From Pseudostreptobacillus hongkongensis (GTDB taxonomy: Bacteria > Fusobacteriota > Fusobacteriia > Fusobacteriales > Leptotrichiaceae): DNA of 64,000 bases. Positions 25,819 to 34,413 of this stretch are shown in pieces. Each line of letters begins with the position of its first letter. Within the stretch, counting starts at the first letter, position 1. A program made the position numbers and the translations under genes. The stretch covers positions 49,006-113,005 of the forward strand of contig NZ_LOHY01000079.1 in NCBI RefSeq assembly GCF_001559795.1, in the 5' to 3' direction. The notes under the pieces are model-generated. The model saw only the letters and a list, made by a program, of their open reading frames with translations, did no database searches and was not told where the DNA came from.

Positions 25819-26186
25819 TATTTTACCTCCTCAACGAATATGTTATGTATTTCTAATGTATTTAAAACTTTTATGTTATCTGTAGATGTTTCTGATAAAT
25901 TGCCTACAAATGCTTTATCTACTCTTCCTTGTCTTAAAACTTCTGCTTTATCATCTGCTGTGCTTGCTTGTTCTAAATCTTCTCCTGTATAAATTCTAAT
26001 ATTTTCAGAACCTGTAAAATCTGTTTTAACATATTTCTTCCATTTTCCAGTAGTTTCATCTTGTACTAAAATATCTCCGTGTTTTAATTGTTGACCTGCA
26101 ACTAGTTCTACTATATCATCTGGAATAAATCTTTCGACTACTACATTTTTTGTATTAAATTTTTCTTTTTTAACTAAATTCTTCAT
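25818..26186 (-). CDS. Head decoration-like protein
   Basis: 122 residues between the scaffold/protease and major capsid genes, the lambda gpD/Mu-like position. The central part KHGDILVQDETTGKWKKYV and the ending LEIHNIFVEEVK resemble phage head decoration proteins (DUF2190/HDPD-type). It overlaps both neighbours by one base (ATGA-type coupling). Confidence 0.7.
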   Translation of the reverse strand: MKNLVKKEKFNTKNVVVERFIPDDIVELVAGQQLKHGDILVQDETTGKWKKYVKTDFTGSENIRIYTGEDLEQASTADDKAEVLRQGRVDKAFVGNLSETSTDNIKVLNTLEIHNIFVEEVK

Positions 26187-27067
26187 TATTTACCTCCATA
26201 TCTTTTTTCTGTTTTCTCTTTCGCTATTCTCATAGCTCTTTCATAATCAGTTTCATTATCTTTTTTATCTTCAAAATTAATAGAATTACTTACACTTTCA
26301 GTTTTAAATGATGGTAATTCTTCTACTAATTTTGTCATAAATTCTACAATAGATATACTTTTATCTCCAAATTCTAAAGTTTCTTCATTTCTAAAGATAT
26401 TAACTATAAGTTCTTCAGTCATAAATTCTTTAATCTTTGGAGTAAGTTTATCCTTGTATTTTTCTAAAAATTCATTTTTAGATTTTTCTGCTTGTAATTC
26501 TTTTTCAAACTCTGCTCTTACCTGCTTTTTAATTTCTTCAACTTCATCTTTACTAAATTCTTTCTTTTCTTCCTCTTTTTTCTTAGGAACTATTTCATAT
26601 TCATCTCCGAATATTTCTCTGAATTTATCAAGAGTAAGTTCTTCTTTTGGTTGATCTTCTACAGTTTCTACCTCAATTTCTTCAAATTCAACTGTAATGT
26701 TTTCAAATTCTGCACCTGTTACAGCTTGCTTAACTCCAATAGGTAGACCTGCAACCTTTAATAAAGTATCTTTAGCTTTATCAATTTCAACAGAGATTCC
26801 TTTTAAAATCTTATCTTTGTAATATCCTAAACCTTTTTCATTTAAATTAGCTTTAGCATATACATTAATTTTTTCTCCATCTTCCTTGATTTCAAAATCA
26901 CTAAAGTTTCCAATCTCTACAGGTTCTTCTCCATCCCACTTACTTGTATGAGCATAGATTGCCTGTATTGGCTCTGTAATAGACCCAAATATCTTTTTAA
27001 CTCTTTCAGAATTAAATTCTCCTTGTGGATAAGTTCCACTCTCAAACACTTTAATCTTCTTTGTCAT
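26186..27067 (-). CDS. Mu gpI-like capsid scaffold / maturation protease candidate
   Basis: 293 residues. An N-terminal globular part (KVFESGTYPQGEF, IQAIYAHTSKWDGEEPVEIGNF) is followed by a long Glu/Lys coiled coil (about residues 150-230) as in phage scaffolds. Mu-like gpI proteins combine a protease with a scaffold. A clear Ser-His catalytic pair is not evident, so protease activity is uncertain. It stands upstream of the decoration and capsid genes and downstream of an intrinsic terminator. Confidence 0.7.
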   Translation of the reverse strand: MTKKIKVFESGTYPQGEFNSERVKKIFGSITEPIQAIYAHTSKWDGEEPVEIGNFSDFEIKEDGEKINVYAKANLNEKGLGYYKDKILKGISVEIDKAKDTLLKVAGLPIGVKQAVTGAEFENITVEFEEIEVETVEDQPKEELTLDKFREIFGDEYEIVPKKKEEEKKEFSKDEVEEIKKQVRAEFEKELQAEKSKNEFLEKYKDKLTPKIKEFMTEELIVNIFRNEETLEFGDKSISIVEFMTKLVEELPSFKTESVSNSINFEDKKDNETDYERAMRIAKEKTEKRYGGK

Positions 27068-27098
27068 TGCTGCTCCTTTCTTATTTTAATAAAACAAA

Positions 27099-27120
27099 AA
27101 GTACCACATCAGTGGTACTT
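27099..27120 (-). terminator. Intrinsic terminator inside the late operon
   Basis: 9-bp stem AAGTACCAC / GTGGTACTT with an ATCA loop, followed on the minus strand by TTTTTGTTTTATT. It separates the 54-codon gene and virion morphogenesis genes from the scaffold-capsid block. Late transcription must be terminator-resistant or re-initiated to pass it. Confidence 0.8.
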
Positions 27121-27154
27121 AGTGTAATAATTATTCATATGTATTCTCCTTTCT

Positions 27155-27319
27155 TTAAAACTCATGTACTAATTTATCCATTAATTTGAGATTATTTTTT
27201 AGTTCATCTAACATATATTCAGACATCGTTAAATCAAAATCATTTTTTATTAATACTTCCAACATCTCTTCAATTATTTTATCTGTTTTTGTTTTTAATT
27301 CTTTATAATAACCAATCAT
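27155..27319 (-). CDS. 54-residue acidic helical protein
   Basis: ATG at 27319 behind AAAGG. Starts MIGYYKELKTKTDKIIEEML and is mostly helical and acidic. It lies between the virion morphogenesis gene and the internal terminator, same strand. Unrecognised. It fills what would otherwise be a 290-bp gap in the head operon. Confidence 0.6.
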   Translation of the reverse strand: MIGYYKELKTKTDKIIEEMLEVLIKNDFDLTMSEYMLDELKNNLKLMDKLVHEF

Positions 27320-27355
27320 TGTGCTTACCTTTCTTAAATAATAAAAAAAGAGAAA

Positions 27356-27826
27356 TTATTTTTCATTATTTAATTTCTCTTTAATTCCATTTATTATTAT
27401 TTGTCTTATTTTTGCATTTAAATCATCATCAAATCCCATAAATTGCCTTTTAGGTATATTAACACTTTCTTTTGTAACCCAACCTTTATCAGTTTTAAAC
27501 CTTAAATATTTACCATTTTTAGCTGTTATAACTCCACCATCATTATGTATTCTAGCATATTTAGTATTAGTTCCAACCTTAGCTGTATTATCATCACTTG
27601 ATGTAGTTAAACTATTTAATAATCTTCCAGTATCTCTTAAAGGCTTACCATCTCTTCCTTTTAATGGCTTCCAAGCATTCCCCTCAGGATCTACACCTCT
27701 ATGAAACCTATACTTTACTTTATTTTGCATAGCTGTTGCAACTTTTCTCATTATGTCTTTTTTAACTTCTATATCTAAATCTTTGGGTATTTTAATACCT
27801 CTTATTTTTTTTATTTCAATCTTCAT
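27356..27826 (-). CDS. Phage virion morphogenesis protein (Mu gpG-like)
   Basis: 156 residues with the family pattern: KYRFHRGVDPEGNAWKPL, GKPLRDTGRLLNSL, VGTNTKYARIHNDGG and PKRQFMGFDDD. These Mu gpG / tail-completion (Phage_tail_S) proteins join head and tail. It overlaps the upstream small gene by 11 bp. The identification rests on the clear RDTGRL..S and YA.IH..GG motifs. Confidence 0.9.
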   Translation of the reverse strand: MKIEIKKIRGIKIPKDLDIEVKKDIMRKVATAMQNKVKYRFHRGVDPEGNAWKPLKGRDGKPLRDTGRLLNSLTTSSDDNTAKVGTNTKYARIHNDGGVITAKNGKYLRFKTDKGWVTKESVNIPKRQFMGFDDDLNAKIRQIIINGIKEKLNNEK

Positions 27827-28079
27827 CTTTAATTCCCATAATCAAACCATCCATTGCCCATTTTTCTCTTAAACTTAATGGTGTTAATTTTTTTCCTAAA
27901 GGTTCAGGTAAACGTCCAAATTTAAGTTTACATAATTCTAAATATTCTTTATACTCTTCATCCGTTAAGCCACCCCAGTACCTTTTAAAACTTAAATAAA
28001 ACACTCTTCTTTCTTTATCTTTTAACTGGTCTTCATAAAGTTTATTTAACCTATCCAATCTATCTTGTGGGATCTTCAT
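27816..28079 (-). CDS. Small head-cluster protein, unknown
   Basis: 87 residues from the ATG at 28079 (GGAGG site, 6-bp spacing), beginning MKIPQDRLDRLNKLYE. The frame to 28106 is less likely. Sequence KRYWGGLTDEEYKEYLELCK is helical. Overlaps the minor head gene by 20 bp and the next gene by 11 bp, so it is translationally coupled to head genes. No family recognised. Confidence 0.7.
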   Translation of the reverse strand: MKIPQDRLDRLNKLYEDQLKDKERRVFYLSFKRYWGGLTDEEYKEYLELCKLKFGRLPEPLGKKLTPLSLREKWAMDGLIMGIKDED

Positions 28080-29532
28080 CATATACCTCCAACAACATTT
28101 TTTCATTAGTCTTTTCTATAACTTTATATTTTAAATTTCTTGATAATAACAGTTCTTTTTCATTTAAACTTTCTGAATTATCACCTATATAAATACATTT
28201 AGTACCTTGTTTAACTCTAATCTCAAGCATCAAATCAAATTTAAAGTGTGTTGCAATGTCTAAATCAAGGCTTGTACTTAAAAATATATTAGTTGACCTT
28301 ATTTCACCAACATTCCAATCTTTATAATATGATTTATGTGTCCCTTTAAAAACAATTAAATTTTCTTTTAATTTAAAATCATTCATTGCATTATCAATAC
28401 CGTTAACATATTCTTCAATATCATCAGGCAATTTATTTATATAACCATTCTTATGTTCTTTTAATAGTGCATTAATTTTTGTATATAGAATACCAGTATA
28501 CATATTCAAAGCATAAGTAATATAATCTTTAGAATTCTTATATATATAATCACTATCTTGTTGTAAGATTTTTAATTTAGAATCATTAGCAACTTCAAAT
28601 ACTGTTTTATTATTAACTATATCAAAAATACCAGTTATCTTCTTAATAAATTCTTTAATCTTATTAAACAAGTTAACAACTTTTAATTTTTGACTTTCAT
28701 AATATTCTTTATATATGCTTTTCTTTTTACCAGAAGACTTATCAGTTAAATATCTATAATCACTGAATCTATCATCGTTAGTATCATAATCTTCTGTTAT
28801 CTCTAACCCTAAATCTTTAACATCTTCTTTGCTTAGCTGTATTATACTACTTCTACAGTTATAATGCAATGGTGGATATAATCCTTTTTCAATGAAATCT
28901 GTTATCTTCATTACCTTCCCATGAAGCTCTTTACATTGATGTGTTGTTCTTCCATCTTCTATTGCACTGTATAAACCGTATTCAAAATAATCTGACATTT
29001 CCATTTGCTTTTTAGCGTGTCCCCTTTGTTGAGCTTGAGTAATTACAGTTCTATACACACCTTTTAAATAATCTTTAGGTAGTTTAAATTCTTCTATATT
29101 ATCTAAAAACTCTTTATTAGTTCCACCTTTTTTAAGGTTTCTCAATAAACTTTCTTGTATTTTTCTAGTTACAGTTAAATCAGTTGTTTTCTTTATCCAA
29201 AACAGATTTTGTTTTTCTGATTTATTTATTTTATTTACATCTTCAAATAAACTAGATCTTCTGCTTTTTAATGATTCAATAGCTTCTTCAAACGGCATAT
29301 TAAATATGTCATCATCTTCTGCAAATTCTTTTAATGGATTAGATTTTAGCTCGACTATAGCTAAATATCTTCCCAGTATATTAAAATAGACCATTTGATT
29401 TAATATATCTAGCTTTATATTAATTTTGCTAGTTATATCTTCAATGGTCTTAATCTTTTTTAATGATTTTTGCAATGAGGTGGTACAATCACTCTCGAAT
29501 TTACTAGATAAGTCATCTAACCACTTTTGCAT
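28060..29532 (-). CDS. Minor head protein (Mu gpF/SPP1 gp7-like) fused to an ADP-ribosyltransferase-like domain
   Basis: 490 residues. The middle (about 150-240) holds the Mu F/SPP1 gp7 signature: RTVITQAQQRGHAKKQM, SAIEDGRTTHQCKELHGKV and YPPLHYNCRSSI. The C-terminal 150 residues look like an ADP-ribosyltransferase: LIVFKGTHKS (the usual Arg is Lys), IFLSTSLD (STS motif) and LNEKELLLSR (ExE motif). Such fusions could deliver an enzyme with the virion DNA; activity is uncertain given the Arg-to-Lys change. The frame stays open upstream of 29532 (IPPFNNAREFNKRFEFASRG) without a canonical start, so the true N-terminus may be longer. Confidence 0.85.
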   Translation of the reverse strand: MQKWLDDLSSKFESDCTTSLQKSLKKIKTIEDITSKINIKLDILNQMVYFNILGRYLAIVELKSNPLKEFAEDDDIFNMPFEEAIESLKSRRSSLFEDVNKINKSEKQNLFWIKKTTDLTVTRKIQESLLRNLKKGGTNKEFLDNIEEFKLPKDYLKGVYRTVITQAQQRGHAKKQMEMSDYFEYGLYSAIEDGRTTHQCKELHGKVMKITDFIEKGLYPPLHYNCRSSIIQLSKEDVKDLGLEITEDYDTNDDRFSDYRYLTDKSSGKKKSIYKEYYESQKLKVVNLFNKIKEFIKKITGIFDIVNNKTVFEVANDSKLKILQQDSDYIYKNSKDYITYALNMYTGILYTKINALLKEHKNGYINKLPDDIEEYVNGIDNAMNDFKLKENLIVFKGTHKSYYKDWNVGEIRSTNIFLSTSLDLDIATHFKFDLMLEIRVKQGTKCIYIGDNSESLNEKELLLSRNLKYKVIEKTNEKMLLEVYDEDPTR

Positions 29533-29605
29533 TTTCTCTTCTCTTATTTCTAAATCAGTTCCACGACTTGCAAATTCAAATCTTTTATTAAATTCTCTAG
29601 CATTA

Positions 29606-30781
29606 TTAAAAGGTGGTATTCTCCTTTTTACGAACTGTAGAAAACCCTGTTAGCTCTTTAAGTTCTTCTTCATCAATTTCATATCCTGCTTGAGATAATG
29701 TTAAAACTCCATTTATAACCTTTTGCTTGAAATCTTGTCTTTTTGTATCAATTTCTAATCTTTCACTTTCATTTTCTGGTCTATCAATTGATATGTAATA
29801 AAGCTCTGAATCATACCCATAAAGTTCCGCATCTATATCTATAAGTTTATCAAGTTCATCTCTTACAAATAATGCTAAACTATCTTCAATTTTTTCTTTT
29901 TCTTCTTGATGTATATTTCCTAAAGCATACGAAGAGCTTCCACCACCATTATCAACAGTTAAACTTGAACCTAATAGATTCATTACAATATTCTTTTTAT
30001 ATCTATCAAGCAATCTTTCGTGAATTACAGTATCTATATCAGATAACCTAATCGTAAATAGATTTTCTTTTAATGTTGTATTTTCACTTATAGGAATTGC
30101 TATAACATTCTTACCATTTGCTTTTTTAATATCTTCAGCAGTATTCTCAACCTCTTTTTCTGATTGCTCTGGACTATATGCAAATACCATTATAGTATCA
30201 CCATATTTATTAACAATACCTTGTATCTTTTCATTTATGTTTCTAATATTTAAATAATCAGTAACACAGCTTTCAAGCTTTGATCTACCCTGTCTATAAG
30301 CTATACTCTTACCGTGAATAGATAACAACCACTTATTTTTTTCTGATAAATCGTAAACTGTATTATCTACTGTTAATGTAAATATCTTATTATCTCTATT
30401 GTATTTTACAAGTTTTTTAGGTATTTCTACTAATTCTTTTATACCATCTAACTTATCATTATATACTATCTCGTGTAATGATAATTTTTTAAAATATGCC
30501 ATAGCTATATCTTCAACAAGCCTTGTTTTATTTCTAATCTTATTAATTCTCTTTTGAATTTCAATAATCTTTTCATCTTGCTCTGCATTATCTTCAGATT
30601 TAACTACCAATTCTCTACTTGATACACCTTTAACTAAAGTATCAATGCACATTTTAATAGTTACATCATTACACATTTCTTCTATCAAATCATCTGTTAA
30701 TTCCACATTATAATTACTTTTAACTTCTGTGTTAATAAGTTGATTAACAGTTAATTCTAATAACTTTTTATCTAATTTCAT
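29606..30781 (-). CDS. Phage portal protein (Mu gp29-like, DUF935 type)
   Basis: 391 residues after the large terminase gene. Segments MCIDTLVKGVSSRELVV, KKLSLHEIVYN, WLLSIHGKSIAYRQGRSKLE and NLLGSSLTVDNGGGSSSYALG fit the Mu gp29/DUF935 portal family, which forms the dodecameric DNA gate. It is shorter than Mu gp29. The 3' end reads into the region where the minor head frame is already open in the +1 phase. Confidence 0.87.
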   Translation of the reverse strand: MKLDKKLLELTVNQLINTEVKSNYNVELTDDLIEEMCNDVTIKMCIDTLVKGVSSRELVVKSEDNAEQDEKIIEIQKRINKIRNKTRLVEDIAMAYFKKLSLHEIVYNDKLDGIKELVEIPKKLVKYNRDNKIFTLTVDNTVYDLSEKNKWLLSIHGKSIAYRQGRSKLESCVTDYLNIRNINEKIQGIVNKYGDTIMVFAYSPEQSEKEVENTAEDIKKANGKNVIAIPISENTTLKENLFTIRLSDIDTVIHERLLDRYKKNIVMNLLGSSLTVDNGGGSSSYALGNIHQEEKEKIEDSLALFVRDELDKLIDIDAELYGYDSELYYISIDRPENESERLEIDTKRQDFKQKVINGVLTLSQAGYEIDEEELKELTGFSTVRKKENTTF

Positions 30782-30791
30782 ACTACAACTC

Positions 30792-32063
30792 CTAAATTGA
30801 TATTATTTTTCTATCTAAACTAATTCCTTTTAATGATTTATGTACATATTCTTGTAATGCATATCTCATAGCATCCATCAAATGATTAAACTCATCTACT
30901 GGTTTATTTATAGTATTACCTAATCTATCTTTATCCCAACAATAATTACTAATTTCATTTATAAAATTTGTACATTGTGGATGTACTATTATTTTAAAAT
31001 CTTGTATAAATTGTATTCCGTTGTTTATACTGTCTTTACCTTTCACACAACCTTTAATTCTTTCTAATCCCAACCCTTTTAATTGATCAATGCTTTTAGG
31101 TTCGGCACAATCAGCTATTATTCTTTCTTTTTTAAATCCCAACTCTACAATCTCTTTATATATTTGAGTGTTTTGCATTCTTGTTTTATAAATTTCCTCA
31201 AAAACATATATAATCTTTTTATTTTCATCTATAAGTCCACAAAAAAAAGCAGTTTCATCATTGGTATATCCAAAATCTAAACCAAAAACTGCTTTTATAT
31301 CTTTATTTTTTTGTAATATTTCTTTATAATCAAATTCTTTTTCTTCCCAATTTTCATAAATTAGTCCATCAGAAATTCCCCACTCCCCAAGTCCTGCCAC
31401 CTGATAACGTTTAGGACTATATTTTTTCATATGTTCAAACATTTTAGAATCATTTTCATCTAACCATTCATTTATCATGTAATTAGTTGTTATAGCAAGT
31501 ATATCTTCATCTTTTACATCAAAAAATCTTTTTTTCAACCAATGATTCTGATTCCACGGGTTGAAACTTATTGTAATTTGTTTAAATAACGGTGGTTCAA
31601 CAACACCTCTTATAGATTCATTTAACATATCGAATGCATCTTCATTTGTAATTTCATAACATTCCTCTACCCAAACCCAACACAACGAACCTTTTTTAAC
31701 TGAAATTGATGTTATTTTTAACGCATCATCCATTCCTCTAAAAAGTATTTTTTGACCAGTTGGTAAATAAGTTACTTCCATCGGATTTTTTTTAAATTCC
31801 CATAAATGTGCTACATGTAAATTATTTACTGCCCACTCTAAATCAGTAAAACAACTATCTTTAAGTGTTCTAAATACTTTTCTTACTACTAGTGCATTAG
31901 CTTTAGGATATTTCATTATATTTACTATAAACCATTGTGCTATAGTTTTAGATTTTTTACTAGCACGACTACCTTTAACCACTCTGTATCTTCCTTTAAA
32001 ATTCCAAAACTTCCCATAACCTTTACCTATTTTTTCAGGTAAATCAACTTCCACTAGATTCAC
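30792..32063 (-). CDS. Terminase large subunit (PBSX-like)
   Basis: 423 residues. ATPase domain: Walker A-like KGSRASKKSKTIA near residue 33 and Walker B LCWVWVEECYE. Nuclease domain: GLDFGYTNDETAF, IIADCAEPKSI and DEFNHLMDAMRYAL, the RNase H-fold acidic residues. It packages phage DNA into the prohead. The ATG overlaps the stop of the ParB-like gene by 4 bp. Confidence 0.95.
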   Translation of the reverse strand: MNLVEVDLPEKIGKGYGKFWNFKGRYRVVKGSRASKKSKTIAQWFIVNIMKYPKANALVVRKVFRTLKDSCFTDLEWAVNNLHVAHLWEFKKNPMEVTYLPTGQKILFRGMDDALKITSISVKKGSLCWVWVEECYEITNEDAFDMLNESIRGVVEPPLFKQITISFNPWNQNHWLKKRFFDVKDEDILAITTNYMINEWLDENDSKMFEHMKKYSPKRYQVAGLGEWGISDGLIYENWEEKEFDYKEILQKNKDIKAVFGLDFGYTNDETAFFCGLIDENKKIIYVFEEIYKTRMQNTQIYKEIVELGFKKERIIADCAEPKSIDQLKGLGLERIKGCVKGKDSINNGIQFIQDFKIIVHPQCTNFINEISNYCWDKDRLGNTINKPVDEFNHLMDAMRYALQEYVHKSLKGISLDRKIISI

Positions 32064-32548
32064 ACTTTATCAAACTCCTCCTTAAGTCCTATATATCCGC
32101 AATTTGGACAAGATAATTTTTCAATTATATACTCTTCTTCGCTTTCTTCTAATTCTAATATTTCTTCCTCATCAAAATTATAATTATCTATACCTATATA
32201 CTCTAAATTAAACGCATTATCTAACAAATAATTTAACTCTTTATTTAATAATTCTTCATTAAATCCAGTATTTAGATTTAACTTATTGTGTACTAATCTA
32301 TATTTACTAGACAACTCTTCTTTTAAATCTAAAACTATGCACTCAACCTCTTTATAATTAAGTTTTTTAACTGCATTATAACGACCATGACCTTCAATTA
32401 TTACCTTATTAGTATCAACAACAATTGGATCATTAAATCCAAATTGTTGTATACTATTTTTTATTTGTTCGATCTGCCAATCTGGATGTGATTTCACATT
32501 ATTATCATATTCTTTTATATCGTTTATATTCAATTTAACAATTTTCAT
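32060..32548 (-). CDS. ParB/sulfiredoxin-like protein, copy 2
   Basis: 162 residues. The ParB-like N-terminal domain is clear: LNINDIKEYDNNVKSHPDWQ, IEQIKNSIQQFGFNDPIV, then IIEGHGRYNAVKKLNYKEVE (the GHGR motif). The C-terminal end has CPNCGYIG, a possible half zinc site. Its domain resembles the copy at 33351. Such proteins occur next to terminases and DNA methyltransferases in phages and plasmids; they can bind or nick DNA. Overlaps the methyltransferase gene by 14 bp and the large terminase gene by 4 bp. Confidence 0.88.
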   Translation of the reverse strand: MKIVKLNINDIKEYDNNVKSHPDWQIEQIKNSIQQFGFNDPIVVDTNKVIIEGHGRYNAVKKLNYKEVECIVLDLKEELSSKYRLVHNKLNLNTGFNEELLNKELNYLLDNAFNLEYIGIDNYNFDEEEILELEESEEEYIIEKLSCPNCGYIGLKEEFDKV

Positions 32549-33358
32549 AATCCCTCAATTCTGGATAAGTATCCCATATCAAATCTATTAGCATTTGATT
32601 TGATACTCCTGAACTACTTATAGAATTATCATGGACACCTTTTAAAAATTTTTCTAGAATAGGATTAAAATTAACCTTCTTTTTAAATGTTAATTTTGTT
32701 TCAGAGCATTTAACTGAATCATCAGACTTTAACACTCTAACTGTCCCGAACGTTGCAATTCTATAATCTGATTTTTTTAATTTCCAATTTAATTCATCTT
32801 GTTTTGTAGTATCAGAATTTCTTGCAAAATTTATTATCTCTACATTTTTTATCTTTTTTAGCCTTAAAGGTTCTACTCTTTTTTTATAAAAATTTATACA
32901 CGTTAATAATTCAACACCACTATATTTTACTTTAGGTAATTTATAACTTTTAAATAATTTGGCATTTTTTAAATTATCCTTTTTATACATATCAACAGGT
33001 AAAACAAAAACCACATAATCCGAATGTTGAATACTAAATTCTATAAACTTTTTATGTAGACCTGTTGAATTATTTTCACCACCATACGGTGGATTACCTA
33101 TAACTATACTATTTGACATGTTAGGTATAGTTTGTTCTAAATAATTACCTACTATTATATTATCATTAATATAATCTGGCTTAATATCATACCCTATTGT
33201 TTTTTCAGGTAATTCCTTAATAAAAGCACCCCCCCTGACGATGGTTCAATGATTCTATCAAATTCATTTATTGATTTAATATCTCGTTCAATAAGTTCTA
33301 TAACCTTTTTTACAACATTATTAGGTGTGTAATATTTATCGTGTAGTATTTTAGCCAT
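32535..33358 (-). pseudogene. N6-adenine DNA methyltransferase, out of frame at a G7 tract (phase-OFF)
   Basis: Starts at ATG 33358 (MAKILHDKYYTPNNVVKKV), reads through motif I as EPSSG, then loses frame at seven G residues (plus-strand C7, 33229-33235) and stops 16 codons later. One extra G restores GGAFIKELPEKTIGYD and continues without a stop into motif IV, GNPPYGG, to 32535 (about 274 residues). The downstream frame alone begins MSNSIVIGNPPYGG at 33119 and lacks the SAM-binding motif I. The gene sits between two ParB-like genes, overlapping both. A homopolymer in motif I suggests on/off switching rather than decay, since the rest is intact. Confidence 0.8.
33229..33235 (-). repeat. G7 homopolymer in the methyltransferase gene
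   Basis: Seven consecutive C on the plus strand (G7 in the gene), at the glycine-rich SAM-binding motif. G8 or G5 would give a full-length frame. G:C runs are rare in this AT-rich sequence. Confidence 0.9.
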
Positions 33359-33866
33359 TTAAAACTCCTTTAAATTTATTTTTATCTTCTATTTTATTAC
33401 AACATGGGCATAATAACTTTGATTTTTCTGTTTTTTCTTTTTCTTCATTTATAACAATATCTTTTTCTATAACTGATTCATTTGTCGTTTCATCCTCATC
33501 AACAACAAAACCATATTTTATTAGATCTTCTTTTACAAATTGTTCTAATTCTTCATATAAATTTTTGAAATCCATTCCTGTATTTAATGATATTCTATTA
33601 TGAGCAATTATATAAGCTCTTTTTTGTACCTCTGTTAAATCAGTAAGTTTTATAACTTCAATTTCTTTATAATCCAATTGTTTTAAAGCTAAATATCTAC
33701 CATGTCCCTCAATAATCATATTATTTTCATCAATAGCAATAGGGTCATTATAACCAAATTCAATTATGCTTTCCTTAATTTGACTAATCTGTTCTTTAGG
33801 ATGCTTTTTTGCATTATTTTTATATTCCACAATATCATTTATATTTATCTTTTCTATTTTTAGCAT
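33351..33866 (-). CDS. ParB/sulfiredoxin-like protein, copy 1
   Basis: 171 residues with the same N-terminal domain as copy 2: ININDIVEYKNNAKKHPKEQ, EFGYNDPIAID, MIIEGHGRYLALKQLDYKE, plus VQKRAYIIAHNRISLNTG. The C-terminus is acidic and Lys-rich with CPCCNKI. It follows the small terminase gene by one base and overlaps the methyltransferase start by 8 bp. The two copies are diverged paralogues flanking the methyltransferase, so the three genes may form one DNA-modification or packaging module. Confidence 0.88.
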   Translation of the reverse strand: MLKIEKININDIVEYKNNAKKHPKEQISQIKESIIEFGYNDPIAIDENNMIIEGHGRYLALKQLDYKEIEVIKLTDLTEVQKRAYIIAHNRISLNTGMDFKNLYEELEQFVKEDLIKYGFVVDEDETTNESVIEKDIVINEEKEKTEKSKLLCPCCNKIEDKNKFKGVLNG

Positions 33867-33867
33867 A

Positions 33868-34335
33868 TTACTCCTTTATTTTATCTTCATTATTAAATAT
33901 AACAAGATTTTGATTTAAATCTACCTTATCTTCATATAAACCTAAAATCTTACACAATTGATCGGCAGCTTTTAAAATATTATTAGTTGAAGTTTTTCTT
34001 TTTACTTTTCTAGCTTGAGGCGATGATGTTCCATTTTGAGTTACCATAACAACTTCTTCTTCAACTTCACCTCTTAATATTTTAGTTAGAGTTTGTTTAA
34101 TTTCAGTAGCATTAGCAATTAATTTATCAAATTCTATTTTATTTAATTCTTTAATATAATTTTGATAGTGTTCTTGCTTCATTTGAGTATGAAGTCTTTT
34201 ATTAGAATAAAAATCACTATAACCAGCTTTTAAACCAGCTTCATAAACATTACCACAAGCTACATAATATTCACAGAATCTCTGTTGTTTTAAATTTAAT
34301 TTACTTCTAGCTAATTCCAAATTATCTATATACAT
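33868..34335 (-). CDS. Terminase small subunit
   Basis: About 155 residues. The N-terminal DNA-binding region reads LNLKQQRFCEYYVACGNVYE and AGLKAGYSDFYSNKR, the Terminase_2 HTH pattern; the centre oligomerises, and the C-terminus contacts the large subunit. It is the first gene of the leftward late operon, downstream of a terminator and promoter that probably control the whole operon. ATG 34335 is preferred over the GTG at 34338. Confidence 0.9.
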   Translation of the reverse strand: MYIDNLELARSKLNLKQQRFCEYYVACGNVYEAGLKAGYSDFYSNKRLHTQMKQEHYQNYIKELNKIEFDKLIANATEIKQTLTKILRGEVEEEVVMVTQNGTSSPQARKVKRKTSTNNILKAADQLCKILGLYEDKVDLNQNLVIFNNEDKIKE

Positions 34336-34355
34336 CACCCACCTTTCTGATTAAT

Positions 34356-34380
34356 AAAAAAAAAGAGACCTTTTGGTCTC
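34356..34380 (-). terminator. Terminator between integrase/late promoter and the late genes
   Basis: GAGACC-AAAA-GGTCTC stem followed by nine T on the minus strand, 21 bp before the small terminase start. It ends integrase transcription. It also lies directly downstream of the putative late promoter, so late genes would need antitermination. Confidence 0.88.
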
Positions 34381-34413
34381 AAAAAGAATAATTATGAAAA
34401 GAAACTAATTAAC

